Below are positions 52,323 through 61,721 of a stretch of DNA of 64,000 nt, piece after piece. Positions within the stretch are counted from its first letter, which is position 1. Every line of letters begins with the position of its first letter. Source of the stretch: CBDUZS01 sp965371785 (GTDB taxonomy: Bacteria; Fermentibacterota; Fermentibacteria; Fermentibacterales; JCC-6); the NCBI GenBank assembly GCA_965371785.1, contig CBDUZS010000001.1:10525-74524 (forward strand), read 5' to 3'. The notes beneath the pieces were generated by a model that was given only the letters and a program-made list of their open reading frames with translations, was not told the DNA's origin and did no database searches. Both the position numbers and the translations under genes were made by a program.

Positions 52323-53594
52323 TTACCTCCAGATGATGTCTTCTCTCCCAGGACCGGTTGACACAGCCCTGACTGGAACACCTGCCAGTCTCTCGATGAG
52401 CTGGACGTAGTTCTTTGCGTTGACGGGAAGCCTGTCCCAGCTCTGTTCACCGGCGATATCCTCTTTCCAGCCGGGAAACGTTTCGTACACGGGGCGGTGC
52501 ATACCCATGCGCTCTCCCGTCTCGAATATCGACAGGCTTACTTCCGGGTCGAGCTCGTACTTCGTGCACACCATCAGTTCAGGTATCCCGGAGAGTACGT
52601 CGAGAAGGGTAACAGCAATCCAGCTGCAGCCGTTCAGTCTGGCACTGTATCCGGCAAGCACACCGTCAAACCACCCGCATCGCCGTGGTCTGCCTGTCGT
52701 AGTACCGAATTCGTTACCCCGGGTTCGGATCAGTTCCCCGATTTCGTTGTCCTGCTCGGTTGGGAAAGGGCCCTGGCCAACACGCGAACAGTAGGCTTTT
52801 ACGACACCGACGACTTCGTCGATTCGAGTGGGTCCGATTCCGAGGCTGGTACAGGCAGAGCTGGAAACACATGAACCACATGTAACGAAAGGGTACGTTC
52901 CATGGTCAGGATCGAGGAGAGAGCCCTGGGCACCTTCCGCTATAATGGTTAATCCATCATCAAGATACCTGTTCAGGACCATTGAGATGTCAGCCGAGTA
53001 CTCGACAAGCCAGAGTGCTTCGCCGATAAACCGATCTACCTCATCCCGCAGCTCACTGGATTCATCCTGCGATGGCTTCATCGTTTCGAAAAACAGATCT
53101 GTATGGAAAGCAACTTTCCTCTCGAATACCGAGCGGCATGCCGCGTCTTCGAGGCGGATTCCACGTCTCCTGTACTTCTCGACGTAAGATGGCCCGATTC
53201 CCTTTCCAGTGGTGCCGATTGCGTCATCACCGCGAAGGCGTTCGTCAGCTTTATCGAGATGCATGTACGCGGGATGGACCAGATGAACCTTGCCGGAGAT
53301 CATGAACCGGCCCTCTATGCTGATCCCGGACTGCTCGAGAAGCTTCACTTCCTCTGCAAGCCCGATGGGATCGATAACACATCCGCAGCCGATCACTCCC
53401 GTTACATCTTCCCTGAGCAACCCCGTAGGCAGCTGATGCAGAGCAAACTTGCCAGTGCCGGTGTCAACCGTGTGCCCTGCGTTGGCTCCGCCAGAGAACC
53501 GGGCAACCACATCTGCCGAGCCGGAAAGGTTGTCAACAATTTTTCCCTTGCCTTCATCACCCCACTGGAGACCGACTACGATACTTGCTGGCAT
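52323..53594 (-). CDS. purA: adenylosuccinate synthetase
   Basis: GTP-dependent conversion of IMP and aspartate to adenylosuccinate, first step to AMP. 423 residues. VVGLQWGDEGKGKIVDNLS is the P-loop, GGANAGHTV, TTGKGIGPSYVEK, QGSLLDPDHGTYPFVT and TTGRPRRCGWFDGV are all intact. I start at ATG 53594, nine bases after AGGAAAGG, rather than the TTG at 53600, which lies too close to it. Confidence 0.97.
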   Translation of the reverse strand: MPASIVVGLQWGDEGKGKIVDNLSGSADVVARFSGGANAGHTVDTGTGKFALHQLPTGLLREDVTGVIGCGCVIDPIGLAEEVKLLEQSGISIEGRFMISGKVHLVHPAYMHLDKADERLRGDDAIGTTGKGIGPSYVEKYRRRGIRLEDAACRSVFERKVAFHTDLFFETMKPSQDESSELRDEVDRFIGEALWLVEYSADISMVLNRYLDDGLTIIAEGAQGSLLDPDHGTYPFVTCGSCVSSSACTSLGIGPTRIDEVVGVVKAYCSRVGQGPFPTEQDNEIGELIRTRGNEFGTTTGRPRRCGWFDGVLAGYSARLNGCSWIAVTLLDVLSGIPELMVCTKYELDPEVSLSIFETGERMGMHRPVYETFPGWKEDIAGEQSWDRLPVNAKNYVQLIERLAGVPVRAVSTGPGREDIIWR

Positions 53595-53623
53595 GTCCAA
53601 GTACCTTTCCTGGTTCTAACCCT

Positions 53624-54193
53624 TTAAACTGCTATGGCTTTTAGAAGCCACTTCCTGAGTTCCTGAACACCTGCACCCGTTTTCGAGGAAACCACGATTA
53701 CCGGACCCATATCACCCGCAGTCCGGGATGTCTGAGACAGTTTTCCTCTCTTCAGCTTATCCGATTTGGTCAGGGCGATAACGTATGGCCGCCCTCTGGT
53801 CCTTAGATACTCGGACATCTCCGCATCGCTCTCCAGCTCCGGGTGCCGCGAGTCGACGAGGAGAACCACCCCTCTCAGAGTTGCTCGTTCTTCGAGGTAG
53901 GCACTTATCCAGTCCGACCAGGATCTTCGAAGACGTTCCGGAGCTTTGGCGTACCCGTACCCCGGAAGGTCAACCAGATAGAACTCTCCGCCTGCGGAAT
54001 AGAGATTCAGGTACTGGGTGCAGCCAGGTCTGCAACTCGTTCTGGCAATGTCTCTGCCCTCCGTAAGTATGTTGAGAAGCGAAGACTTGCCGACATTCGA
54101 TCTTCCGATGAACGCAACTTCGGGAAGTCCGTCATTGGGAAGATATTCCGGTCCGGGACAACTCCTGACAAATGTGGCTCGAAGTTTTTTCAT
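53624..54193 (-). CDS. ysxC: ribosome biogenesis GTPase YsxC/EngB
   Basis: 189 residues. GTPase motifs G1 GRSNVGKSSLLN, G2 region RTSCRPGCTQYLNLY, G3 DLPGYGYAKAP, G4 TKSDKL and G5 SSKTGAG. The family acts in 50S subunit assembly and is commonly near tig-clpP-clpX or lon. The ATG overlaps the clpX stop by one base. Confidence 0.95.
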   Translation of the reverse strand: MKKLRATFVRSCPGPEYLPNDGLPEVAFIGRSNVGKSSLLNILTEGRDIARTSCRPGCTQYLNLYSAGGEFYLVDLPGYGYAKAPERLRRSWSDWISAYLEERATLRGVVLLVDSRHPELESDAEMSEYLRTRGRPYVIALTKSDKLKRGKLSQTSRTAGDMGPVIVVSSKTGAGVQELRKWLLKAIAV

Positions 54194-55443
54194 TAGACGG
54201 CTTTGTCAATCCTCTTCCGTCTGGCATATCTCTTTGGAGCTTCATTCCCCCTGACGCATTGGGGGGTAATGACGAGCTTGGAGGTTGTATCGTTCCGAGA
54301 AGGCAGATCGTACATCGGATCGAGCAGAATCCGTTCCATAATCGTTCTGAGCCCTCTTGCCCCGCTCTCGGCTTTTCTTGCATCCCGGGCAATCTCTTTC
54401 AAAGCTTTCTTCTGGAATTCCAGCGCTACGTTCTCGAGCTGGAAGAGGTACTGGTACTGCTTGACGAGAGCGTTCCTGGGTTCCGTGAGTACCCTGACCA
54501 GATCCGCCTCGGAGAGATCATCGAGTGCTACAAGCACTGGAAGCCGCCCGACGAGTTCCGGTATGAGGCCGTAATGAACGAGGTCACGTGGCTCCACATG
54601 GGAGAAGAGGTTTTCGTCCTCGGCAGTCACTCCATCGATTGCCGCATTGAATCCGAGAGTAGTCTTCCTCATTCTGCCAGAGATGACCTGCTCGAGACCA
54701 TGGAATGCCCCACCGCATATGAAGAGAATATTCGAAGTGTCCAGCGAGATGTTCTCCTGGTAAGGGTGCTTGCGGCCACCCTGGGGAGGAACACTTGCCA
54801 CAGTACCTTCGATTATCTTGAGAAGCGCCTGCTGGACGCCTTCACCCGACACATCCCTTGTGATCGACGGATTCTCCGATTTCCTTCCGATCTTGTCTAT
54901 TTCATCGATGTAGATGATTCCCTGCTGCGCGGTATTGATGTCCATATCCGTAACCTGAAGAAGCCGAAGGAGTATGTTCTCGACATCCTCTCCGACGTAT
55001 CCCGCTTCCGTGAGAGTAGTGGCATCTGCAATGGCAAATGGAACTTCCAGGATTCCTGCCAGTGTTCTTGCGAGAAGAGTCTTGCCCACGCCAGTAGGTC
55101 CGAGCAACAGGATGTTACTCTTCTCCAGATCGATATCGTTGTCCGGTTCTACGGAGGCTCGCAGCCTCTTGTAATGGTTGTAGACTGCAACCGAGAGAAC
55201 CTTCTTTGCATGCTCCTGGCCAACCACGTAATCGTCCAGCCTGGCTTTGATGTCAGCCGGCGGAAGCAGTTCCCCTGTCAGGAAACAGGGCTTCTCCTCT
55301 ATGATCGTGTCTTCAGTATCTGTTATCAGTTCACTGCAGTACCTTATACAGTCGTCACATATGCTGACTCCAGGGCCCTGGATCAGCCTGGCGACCTCAC
55401 GTGAAGGTCTGTTGCAGAATGAACATCTTGTTACCTTGGACAT
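54193..55443 (-). CDS. clpX: ATP-dependent Clp protease, ATP-binding subunit ClpX
   Basis: 416 residues. N-terminal zinc-binding domain (CSFCNRPSREVARLIQGP...CDDCIRYC, four Cys), Walker A GPTGVGKTLLARTLA, Walker B IIYIDEIDKI, the pore motif GYVGEDV, the ClpP-contacting tripeptide region, and sensor 2 ESGARGLR. It unfolds ssrA-tagged and other substrates into ClpP. Follows clpP after 20 bp. Confidence 0.97.
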   Translation of the reverse strand: MSKVTRCSFCNRPSREVARLIQGPGVSICDDCIRYCSELITDTEDTIIEEKPCFLTGELLPPADIKARLDDYVVGQEHAKKVLSVAVYNHYKRLRASVEPDNDIDLEKSNILLLGPTGVGKTLLARTLAGILEVPFAIADATTLTEAGYVGEDVENILLRLLQVTDMDINTAQQGIIYIDEIDKIGRKSENPSITRDVSGEGVQQALLKIIEGTVASVPPQGGRKHPYQENISLDTSNILFICGGAFHGLEQVISGRMRKTTLGFNAAIDGVTAEDENLFSHVEPRDLVHYGLIPELVGRLPVLVALDDLSEADLVRVLTEPRNALVKQYQYLFQLENVALEFQKKALKEIARDARKAESGARGLRTIMERILLDPMYDLPSRNDTTSKLVITPQCVRGNEAPKRYARRKRIDKAV

Positions 55444-55463
55444 GTTCCCATCCCTCTCAGGGA

Positions 55464-56048
55464 TCAGCTTCGCTTCACAAGTATAGTATCCACAAGGCCG
55501 TAGTCCACGGCGGCCTGAGCGCTCATCCAGTAATTCCGGTCCGAATCCTGCGAGATCTTCTCGACCGTCTGACCGGAATGATCTGCGAGAATCAGGTCAA
55601 TCTGTTTGCGCAGCTTGATAATCTCCAGTGCTTCGATTTCTATGTCGCTTGCCTGGCCGCTGACTCCGCCCATCGGCTGATGAATCATCACTCGTGCATG
55701 GGGCAGTATGCTGCGTTTCCCGTCAGCTCCCGCTGCAAGGAGGACTGCAGCCATACTTGCGGCTGCTCCCATGCAGAATGTTGCCAGGTCGGGTTTGATG
55801 AACTGCATTGTGTCGTATATGGCCAGACCCGCTGATACGGATCCTCCGGGGCTGTTGATGTACATGTTGATGTCCCTGTCCGGGTCCTCTCCCTCGAGGA
55901 AGAGAAGCTGTGCTACGACCACGCTGGCCGTCTGACCCGAAATGACATCCCCCACGAAGATGATCCTGTCCTTGAGAAGCCTTGAATAGATGTCGTATGC
56001 GCGTTCTGTATTCCCTACTCGCTCCACAACAAAAGGAATTATCGACAT
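55464..56048 (-). CDS. clpP: ATP-dependent Clp protease proteolytic subunit
   Basis: 194 residues. IPFVVERVGNTERAYDIYSRLLKDRIIFVG opening; catalytic Ser in CMGAAASMAAVLLAAGADGKR, catalytic His in PHARVMIHQPMGG, Asp in the following helix region. Starts 3 bp after the trigger factor stop, the classical tig-clpP-clpX order. Confidence 0.97.
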   Translation of the reverse strand: MSIIPFVVERVGNTERAYDIYSRLLKDRIIFVGDVISGQTASVVVAQLLFLEGEDPDRDINMYINSPGGSVSAGLAIYDTMQFIKPDLATFCMGAAASMAAVLLAAGADGKRSILPHARVMIHQPMGGVSGQASDIEIEALEIIKLRKQIDLILADHSGQTVEKISQDSDRNYWMSAQAAVDYGLVDTILVKRS

Positions 56049-56051
56049 CGT

Positions 56052-57332
56052 CTACCCTTCCTTGCTTCCGGCAGTAACCGATTCCGTTTCCGCCTTGTCC
56101 TCTGTGACCTTTACCCACCGCCAGGGTGATTCGACGGTCTCGTCCGCCTTCTGCTCTTCGTCCTTATCGATAATAGTCGCCTGTGAGAGAACGTGTTCCA
56201 CTGCATGGCGATTCCGCAGCCTGTCGAGCAGGGATGAAGGTGATTCTTCCGGGCTCAGCTCCTTCTCTATTTCCTCCCCGGTGACCTCGATCCCTTCCTT
56301 CAATCCAATTGCACGAAGAATGAGGAATTCGCGTACCTTCTTTGCAGCCATCTCCTTGATTGCCTGTTTTGTCTCTTCGGATGGCTCATCCTCGTCGAGC
56401 CTTGCAAGGAAGTCAGTGGACAGGTTCTTCACCATGTACTCGGGAGGATCGAACGGGTTTGAATCGAGGAGTGTGTCCAGTGCAATTCTCTCGGTAAGGT
56501 ACTTCACTTCGTCTTCATGTCTCTTCTCGATATTCTCCCTGATCCTTGTTCGGAGCTCATCAAGGGAATCGACATCGGCAACTTTCTTTGCCAGATCGTC
56601 ATCGAGATCGGGGAGAACTGCCTCGCTTACTTCCGTCACTACAAATCTGTGTGAGTCACCAGATGCTTTGTCGTCACCGGATATGCTCTCCATTCTTGCA
56701 CTGAAACCGTCCCCGGCGGAAGTGTTCCTGAGCAGCGCGTCGAATCCCGGTCCGATCTGTTCCTTTCCTATTCTGATGGTCAGAGTCCTTGGTTCATCGG
56801 AATCGTCATTCCCCGCAGGGATCGTCTCCAGCATTACAAGATCGTTGTTGTCCGCAGGTCTTTCGACAGGATTGAACTCCACAAGCCTTTCCCGGAACGA
56901 CTGAAGCGTATCCTCGAGAGCCTTGTCCAGATCGATACGTGGGATGGGTATTTCGATGCCGTTGTAATCCACAGGCTCGGGTGTCTCGAAGAGCGTGAAG
57001 GTAAGCTCGAAGCCGTACTCCTCACCGTCTGCGGGCAGATCTATCTTACCTTCAGGACTAGTGTCTCCCAGAATCCAGTCGAGCTCCCCCAGAGCCTCTG
57101 TAGTAAGGTCCTCTCTTATCCTGTCGGCAACCTCGGCGACGATGATATTGCCGTAACGCTTCTCGATTATGGAAGGCGGTATCTTCCCTGGTCGAAAGCC
57201 CGGCATTGATACGTCCCTGGATATATCGCGACGGATCCTGGCAAAGAGAGCCGTTACTTCTTCCGCCGCCATCATGAACCGGACTGTTCTGCGATTGCCG
57301 TCTTCTTCCGTAACTTCGTAGTGAGTTGTCAT
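56052..57332 (-). CDS. tig: trigger factor (ribosome-associated chaperone / peptidyl-prolyl isomerase)
   Basis: 426 residues from ATG 57332 with AGAGGA upstream; the open frame reaches 57389 but that would run into tRNA-Leu. The ribosome-binding signature is seen as MPGFRPGKIPPSIIEKRYG, followed by a PPIase domain (DLVMLETIPAG...IGPGFDALL) and the helical C-terminal arms. First gene of tig-clpP-clpX, transcribed just after the tRNA. Confidence 0.95.
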   Translation of the reverse strand: MTTHYEVTEEDGNRRTVRFMMAAEEVTALFARIRRDISRDVSMPGFRPGKIPPSIIEKRYGNIIVAEVADRIREDLTTEALGELDWILGDTSPEGKIDLPADGEEYGFELTFTLFETPEPVDYNGIEIPIPRIDLDKALEDTLQSFRERLVEFNPVERPADNNDLVMLETIPAGNDDSDEPRTLTIRIGKEQIGPGFDALLRNTSAGDGFSARMESISGDDKASGDSHRFVVTEVSEAVLPDLDDDLAKKVADVDSLDELRTRIRENIEKRHEDEVKYLTERIALDTLLDSNPFDPPEYMVKNLSTDFLARLDEDEPSEETKQAIKEMAAKKVREFLILRAIGLKEGIEVTGEEIEKELSPEESPSSLLDRLRNRHAVEHVLSQATIIDKDEEQKADETVESPWRWVKVTEDKAETESVTAGSKEG

Positions 57333-57347
57333 ATATTTCCTCTGATC

Positions 57348-57432
57348 TGGTGCGAGAGGGGGGACTCGAACCCCCACGGGTATCCCCACCAGGTCCTAAA
57401 CCTGGCGCGTCTGCCAATTCCGCCACTCTCGC
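57348..57432 (-). tRNA. tRNA-Leu (anticodon TAG)
   Basis: 85 nt including an encoded CCA. Acceptor stem GCGAGAG/CTCTCGC, D-arm with GGCAGACGC, anticodon stem CCAGG/CCTGG around loop TTTAGGA (anticodon TAG), a long class II variable arm (TGGGGATACCCG) and T-arm GGGGGTTCGAGTCCCCC. Clean cloverleaf; decodes CUA/CUN leucine codons. Confidence 0.97.
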
Positions 57433-57536
57433 GGTTGGTTACTCTTCAAAGACTTTGTAGTCAGGTCTGCTTCTGGCCTGGCAAACAGTGAATTATGCCT
57501 AAAACAGCCCCGTTCCGTCAAAGACAGCGCAAGCGT

Positions 57537-58223
57537 TCACTGAGAACCCCCATGCTCCTCTCTGACGAGGGCAGCCTCGTCGCTGCCGGGGTAGAATTCC
57601 AGAAGCAGGATGTTAAGTCTTTCCCTGTCATCCGATGCGCCGTGGGCTCCGTAAATTGCTGCCGCTCTGGCAAGGGCTGAGGGAGCTCTGTCGGAAGAGG
57701 GGTAGACGTAGTAAATGGCGACGAGGTCCTCTATTGCCCTGTGGGCGTCTCCCATGGACTGATGACTCAGGGCCATGAAGTACATAGCGTCGTCGGCCAG
57801 TGAGCTGGATGGATAGGTTCGGACAACGTCTCTGAATCCTTCTGAGGCGATCTCGAAATTCCCCTGCTGATACTGCATGTATGCCTCGTTGTACAGAACC
57901 TGGACTCCCGGTCCGGCAACTGTATCCTGCACGGACAGGCTGCCGCCGTCATCAAGCTTCTGCAAAGCCCTTTCAAGCTCGGATGCAAGAGCCGATATCC
58001 GATCAATGAGCTCGGCTGTGCGCATACCCGACTGGGCTGTGAGACCCCTGAGCAGAGACTCGTTGCCCTCGACCGTCAGTGACAGTGTATCGAGTATTTC
58101 CTGCATCTCCAGCTGTCTGATCTCAATCTTCTCGACCCGACCGGGGGAGTTGACCCAGTTGGAGCCCCAGCAACCGGTGAGCAGGAGTGCAAGGACGGCC
58201 GCGGCCGTTACGGCATTTCGCAT
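57537..58223 (-). CDS. cpoB: Tol-Pal system coordinator CpoB (YbgF)
   Basis: 228 residues. Signal with LLTGC lipobox-like end; a coiled-coil segment (about 30-100: IEIRQLEMQEILDTLSLTVEGNESLL), then TPR repeats at the C terminus (LYNEAYMQYQQGNFEIASEGF, DAMYFMALSHQSMGDAHRAIEDL). CpoB links cell-wall synthesis to Tol constriction at division. Unlike E. coli's soluble form, the Cys suggests a lipoprotein. One base separates it from pal. Confidence 0.88.
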   Translation of the reverse strand: MRNAVTAAAVLALLLTGCWGSNWVNSPGRVEKIEIRQLEMQEILDTLSLTVEGNESLLRGLTAQSGMRTAELIDRISALASELERALQKLDDGGSLSVQDTVAGPGVQVLYNEAYMQYQQGNFEIASEGFRDVVRTYPSSSLADDAMYFMALSHQSMGDAHRAIEDLVAIYYVYPSSDRAPSALARAAAIYGAHGASDDRERLNILLLEFYPGSDEAALVREEHGGSQ

Positions 58224-58224
58224 G

Positions 58225-58764
58225 TCAGTTCTCCGGAAGGACTCGGAAGTGCACTCTCCGGTTCATTGCCCATGCCTGGTCGTCGTTGCCGTAGGAAAAA
58301 GGTCTCTCCTTACCGTAGCTGACCGTTTCCAGCCTGCTGGCGCTTATTCCGTAGTTGACGAGATATTCAAAGGCTGTCTGTGCTCTGCGCTCACCAAGGG
58401 CAAGGTTGTAGTCGATTGTCCCGCGCTCATCGCAGTGACCTTCGAGAAGAACCCTGAAACCCCGGTTTGACATGATGTAGTTCGCGTCGAACATCAGTGC
58501 ATCAAGAGCATCTCCACTGAGTTCGTTGCTGTCGTACTCGAAGAAAACATCTCTGAGCTGCTCCTGGTGGGCAACAAGCTCTTCCATGTAAGTTGCCATC
58601 GTATCGGGTTCCCATACGCCGACGGCGAGCGAATCATCCCACATGACCACATCCGTCGAATCATCACCATCGGGAATCGTTTCATCGGGTCTGCATCCCG
58701 TAGAAGTGGTAAAAACCAGAGCGAGTAGAGTGGCAGCAGATGCCGCAAGCAGCAGTCGTTTCAT
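58225..58764 (-). CDS. pal: peptidoglycan-associated lipoprotein Pal
   Basis: 179 residues from ATG 58764 (GGATGG upstream). Lipobox TSTGC. OmpA-like domain: VFFEYDSNELSGDALDAL, the peptidoglycan-binding LLEGHCDERGTIDYNLALGERRAQTAFEYLVNYGI and ISASRLETVSYGKERP. It anchors the outer membrane to the wall and partners TolB. Confidence 0.95.
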   Translation of the reverse strand: MKRLLLAASAATLLALVFTTSTGCRPDETIPDGDDSTDVVMWDDSLAVGVWEPDTMATYMEELVAHQEQLRDVFFEYDSNELSGDALDALMFDANYIMSNRGFRVLLEGHCDERGTIDYNLALGERRAQTAFEYLVNYGISASRLETVSYGKERPFSYGNDDQAWAMNRRVHFRVLPEN

Positions 58765-58792
58765 CTCTGAACCATCCTTTCCAGGCCACAGA

Positions 58793-59977
58793 TCAGAGCA
58801 GCAGTGGTGACCAGGTAGCACAGTAGCTCTCACCACTGTCAGTGAGTTTACGGGTTATAAGCTTGTTCAGTTCGAGCATATAGATTGCTCTCTCACCATC
58901 CCGGTCACTGCTGAAAGCCAGATGCCTTCCGGTTGGTGACCAGGTGGGATCCTCGTTCAGCGATCCCTCGAATGTAACCTGTCTTACATCGGAACCGTCT
59001 GAATTCATTACGAAGATATGGAAGTTCCTTCCAGCCCTTGCCGTGTAGGCAATGAGGTCTCCCGAGGGCGACCATGCCGGGCTGTCGCAGTACCCGTGGG
59101 AAAAAGTCAGCCTGTCGGCGCCGCCTCCGAAGCTGTCCATGATGTAGAGCTGAGGATATCCGATTCTATCACTAGTGAAAATTATCTGGTGCCCCGCTGG
59201 TGAGAAACTGGCGGACGTCTCAATCGAGTTACGGACGGTGAGCCTCGATAAATCCCCCGAGTCGATGCCGAAGAGATAGATGTCCGAGTTGCCTGCTTCC
59301 GAGACCGTCAGCGCGATACTCCCGCCATCGGGGCTCCATGCCGGAGAAGTATTCAATCCTCCCCTGGAAAGAACCCTCCCGGCAGTACTGGTAGAGAACG
59401 TGTAAGTGTACAGGTCTCCCCTGTCCGAACGGAAAGAAGTAAAAGCTATCCGGTCACCGTCAGGGCTCCAGGAAGGTGTCGTTATCACTTCGTCATCGGT
59501 GAGTACGAAGAATGCAGGCCTTGGATCAAGGCTCTTCACCGCAAGATGATACGTCTCGCCGGTTCTGATGATATAGGCGATTCTCGTCGAAGCAATACCC
59601 TGCTCGCCAGTAAGCTGGAAGACGAGATCATCCGCAAGAGCATGGATCAGGGGGTATATCGAACTCCCGGAGTATTCCTTCGTCATGAGGAGCTCCCCGT
59701 CGCATACGACAGAAGATTTCAGAACAATCCCCCCCCTGATGTCCGAAGCGACACTCACGTCTACCTGCGCATAGCCCTCGTCGGCTATCTCGAGCAATCC
59801 GGAGAAATCGATGTCATCTATAAGCTGTGCTTCTGCATCGGCAACCAGGGCATCATTCGACCCGGTTACGGAGATACTGACGGGAATACACTCCGCACCA
59901 ATAGGTGTCATCGGAAGGAAGTCGGTAGCGGTCACGGACAACGCAAGGACCATCACCAGCACCGTGCAGAGGTTCAT
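58793..59977 (-). CDS. tolB: Tol-Pal system protein TolB
   Basis: 394 residues. Signal peptide, an N-terminal alpha/beta domain (about 30-160), then a WD40-like propeller with repeated TSP-type blades: TPSWSPDGDRIAFTSFRSDRGDLYTY, SPAWSPDGGSIALTVSEAGNSDIYLF, SPAWSPSGDLIAYTARAG, DPTWSPTGRHLAFSSDRDG. Periplasmic partner of Pal and TolA. In the full tolQ-tolR-tolA-tolB-pal-cpoB order. Confidence 0.94.
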   Translation of the reverse strand: MNLCTVLVMVLALSVTATDFLPMTPIGAECIPVSISVTGSNDALVADAEAQLIDDIDFSGLLEIADEGYAQVDVSVASDIRGGIVLKSSVVCDGELLMTKEYSGSSIYPLIHALADDLVFQLTGEQGIASTRIAYIIRTGETYHLAVKSLDPRPAFFVLTDDEVITTPSWSPDGDRIAFTSFRSDRGDLYTYTFSTSTAGRVLSRGGLNTSPAWSPDGGSIALTVSEAGNSDIYLFGIDSGDLSRLTVRNSIETSASFSPAGHQIIFTSDRIGYPQLYIMDSFGGGADRLTFSHGYCDSPAWSPSGDLIAYTARAGRNFHIFVMNSDGSDVRQVTFEGSLNEDPTWSPTGRHLAFSSDRDGERAIYMLELNKLITRKLTDSGESYCATWSPLLL

Positions 59978-59990
59978 GAACCAGTCCCTT

Positions 59991-60650
59991 TCACTCGGGT
60001 CCGAAGAATTCGATGTTCAGTACGACCGGCTCCGTTCTGCCGGGAGGAATCGGGGGAACGGATGCCATGGTCAGTGCATGCTCAACTGCCCTGTCGAAGG
60101 CAGGCTCCCCGCTCGACCTCAATGCTACCCACTCCACCGAGCCGTTTGTATTGACAACAAAGCGTATTCTGAAGGATTGTCCGGGCTGAACCGATGTCCT
60201 GAAATTTCGACGAATTGCATTGAACACCCTCGATTCATAAGTTGCAGGACCCGGTGCACCGGAGCCGGCCTCTCCTTCGGAACCTACGGACATGAAGGAC
60301 TGAACGGGGTTCTCCTGAACAGGATTTTCCTCGATAACAGGATTCTCCTGAACGGATGTCTCCTCGACAACAGGATTCTCCTGAATGGGTGTTTCTTCGA
60401 TAACTTCAACGGTTTCCTCAACCACAACCGGGTTTTCGACAACGACCGCTTCCTCGACGAGTGATTCCGGTGAAACGAGAGTAACCATCTCGACGGAAAT
60501 GGCATTCCCTCCTGCATACATCATCGTTACAGTCCTGTCCCCGGCGAAAACAAGAGCGAATACGAGGAGAGCCACGTGAGCCAGAACGGAAACGAGAAGC
60601 CCCTTCCTTACGCCATCATCAAAGAATCTGTCCAGAGAAAGGCTACTCAT
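59991..60650 (-). CDS. TolA/TonB-like energy-transducing protein
   Basis: 219 residues. Single N-terminal membrane helix (about 17-36), a periplasmic linker built of Glu/Asn/Pro/Val repeats (units of the type ENPVVEE and QENPVQE, about 75-118), and a C-terminal TonB_C/TolA domain: YESRVFNAIRRNFRTSVQPGQSFRIRFVVNTNGSVEWV. In this operon it takes the place of TolA, coupling TolQR to TolB/Pal. Overlaps tolR by 8 bp. Confidence 0.88.
   Translation of the reverse strand: MSSLSLDRFFDDGVRKGLLVSVLAHVALLVFALVFAGDRTVTMMYAGGNAISVEMVTLVSPESLVEEAVVVENPVVVEETVEVIEETPIQENPVVEETSVQENPVIEENPVQENPVQSFMSVGSEGEAGSGAPGPATYESRVFNAIRRNFRTSVQPGQSFRIRFVVNTNGSVEWVALRSSGEPAFDRAVEHALTMASVPPIPPGRTEPVVLNIEFFGPE
60304..60420 (-). 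repeat. short tandem repeats encoding the TolA-like linker
   Basis: Units around ACAGGATTCTCCTGAA recur about every 24-48 bp (plus-strand view), encoding the ENPV-rich segment. Such repeats can change number by slippage. Confidence 0.6.
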
Positions 60651-61056
60651 CCTCGGCCACCGATTCCGAGATCAGCCCGACGTTCTCGTATCCCCCCCGG
60701 CGCAGCTCGGTCAACGTGTTTGCTACGATCTCGTACCTGACATCCCTGTCGGCCCTGACGAATGCGTCGAATCTTCCCGTCTCGATGGCTGCCGAGGCAA
60801 TGGAAGAGATGTCCTCGAGAAATACCGGTTCCCCGGCGGCGGTAATGTTGCCATAGGCATCGATCTCTACTACGAGCGCTTCTCCGGGGTCCAGCTGGCT
60901 GATGATCCTTCCCTGATCGGTGGATGGGGGTTTGATATCAGCGGAGCGCTGCATCACGGGTGCCGAAAGCATAAAAATAACCAGCAGAACGAGTGTGACG
61001 TCCACCAGGTTCGTAACGTTGATCGCGGAGAACTGTCTGTACCTGGTCTTGATCAC
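60643..61056 (-). CDS. tolR: biopolymer transport protein TolR/ExbD
   Basis: 137 residues. One membrane helix holding the functional Asp: AINVTNLVDVTLVLLVIFMLSAP. Periplasmic domain ends VANTLTELRRGGYENVGLISE as in TolR. Forms the proton-driven motor with TolQ. Overlaps tolQ by 4 bp. Confidence 0.94.
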   Translation of the reverse strand: MIKTRYRQFSAINVTNLVDVTLVLLVIFMLSAPVMQRSADIKPPSTDQGRIISQLDPGEALVVEIDAYGNITAAGEPVFLEDISSIASAAIETGRFDAFVRADRDVRYEIVANTLTELRRGGYENVGLISESVAEDE

Positions 61057-61721
61057 TGCAGGCTTCCTCTCCTGCAGACATCGACGAGTTCGGACAGGAA
61101 CCTGTCGATATCCCCCGCGAGAGAGTTTATCCGTCCTACTACGAAGTTGTGGAAGATGTTAGCAGGAATGGCAGCCAGAAGCCCTGCAACGGTCGTAGTA
61201 AGGGCGGCGGCAACACCGGCGCCGACAGCGCTGAGATCTGCCACTCCCAGCTCCTTCATTCCAATGAAGCTACCGAGAATGCCCCAGACCGTCCCGAGCA
61301 GGCCCAGTAGAGGGGACACGCTGGTGACGGTAGCCAGGAACCCTATATTCCGCTCCCTCTGAGCGAGGTCTTCACTTGCCTCGCGCTCGAGAGCGCTTTG
61401 CAGACTCCCTACTTCATCCTGTGAGAGAACACCTGTTGCTCCCCTGTCAAGTCTTCGCTGAAGAAAACGCCCTGCCTCGGCATACATCCTTGCAAGAGGA
61501 CCTATCTCCCTGCTCCGCTGCCAGAACTCACCTCCCGGCGGTTTCCCGGTTGTTCGGAGCGTGTCCATGAACAGCCTGGAGGAACTCAGAACTTTCCTGA
61601 ACTCCCGGAGCTTGGAGATTGCCACTGCCCACGAACCAACCGAAAGGAAGAAAATTGCCAGCAGTATCAGTTTCGTAACGAAATCGGCTTCGGAAACGAT
61701 TGCGAGAACTCTTCCGATCAA
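61053..61721 (-). CDS. tolQ: biopolymer transport protein TolQ/ExbB
   Basis: 222 residues, three membrane helices. RNIGFLATVTSVSPLLGLLGTVWGILGSFIGM and GVAAALTTTVAGLLAAIPANIFHNF are the conserved channel helices of MotA/TolQ/ExbB. First core gene of the Tol-Pal operon; overlaps ridA upstream by 4 bp. Confidence 0.95.
   Translation of the reverse strand: MIGRVLAIVSEADFVTKLILLAIFFLSVGSWAVAISKLREFRKVLSSSRLFMDTLRTTGKPPGGEFWQRSREIGPLARMYAEAGRFLQRRLDRGATGVLSQDEVGSLQSALEREASEDLAQRERNIGFLATVTSVSPLLGLLGTVWGILGSFIGMKELGVADLSAVGAGVAAALTTTVAGLLAAIPANIFHNFVVGRINSLAGDIDRFLSELVDVCRRGSLQ

Noticed and set aside
57333..57389. Longer trigger factor start
   Set aside because: It would overlap tRNA-Leu; the ATG at 57332 has a proper ribosome site and family-like N terminus.
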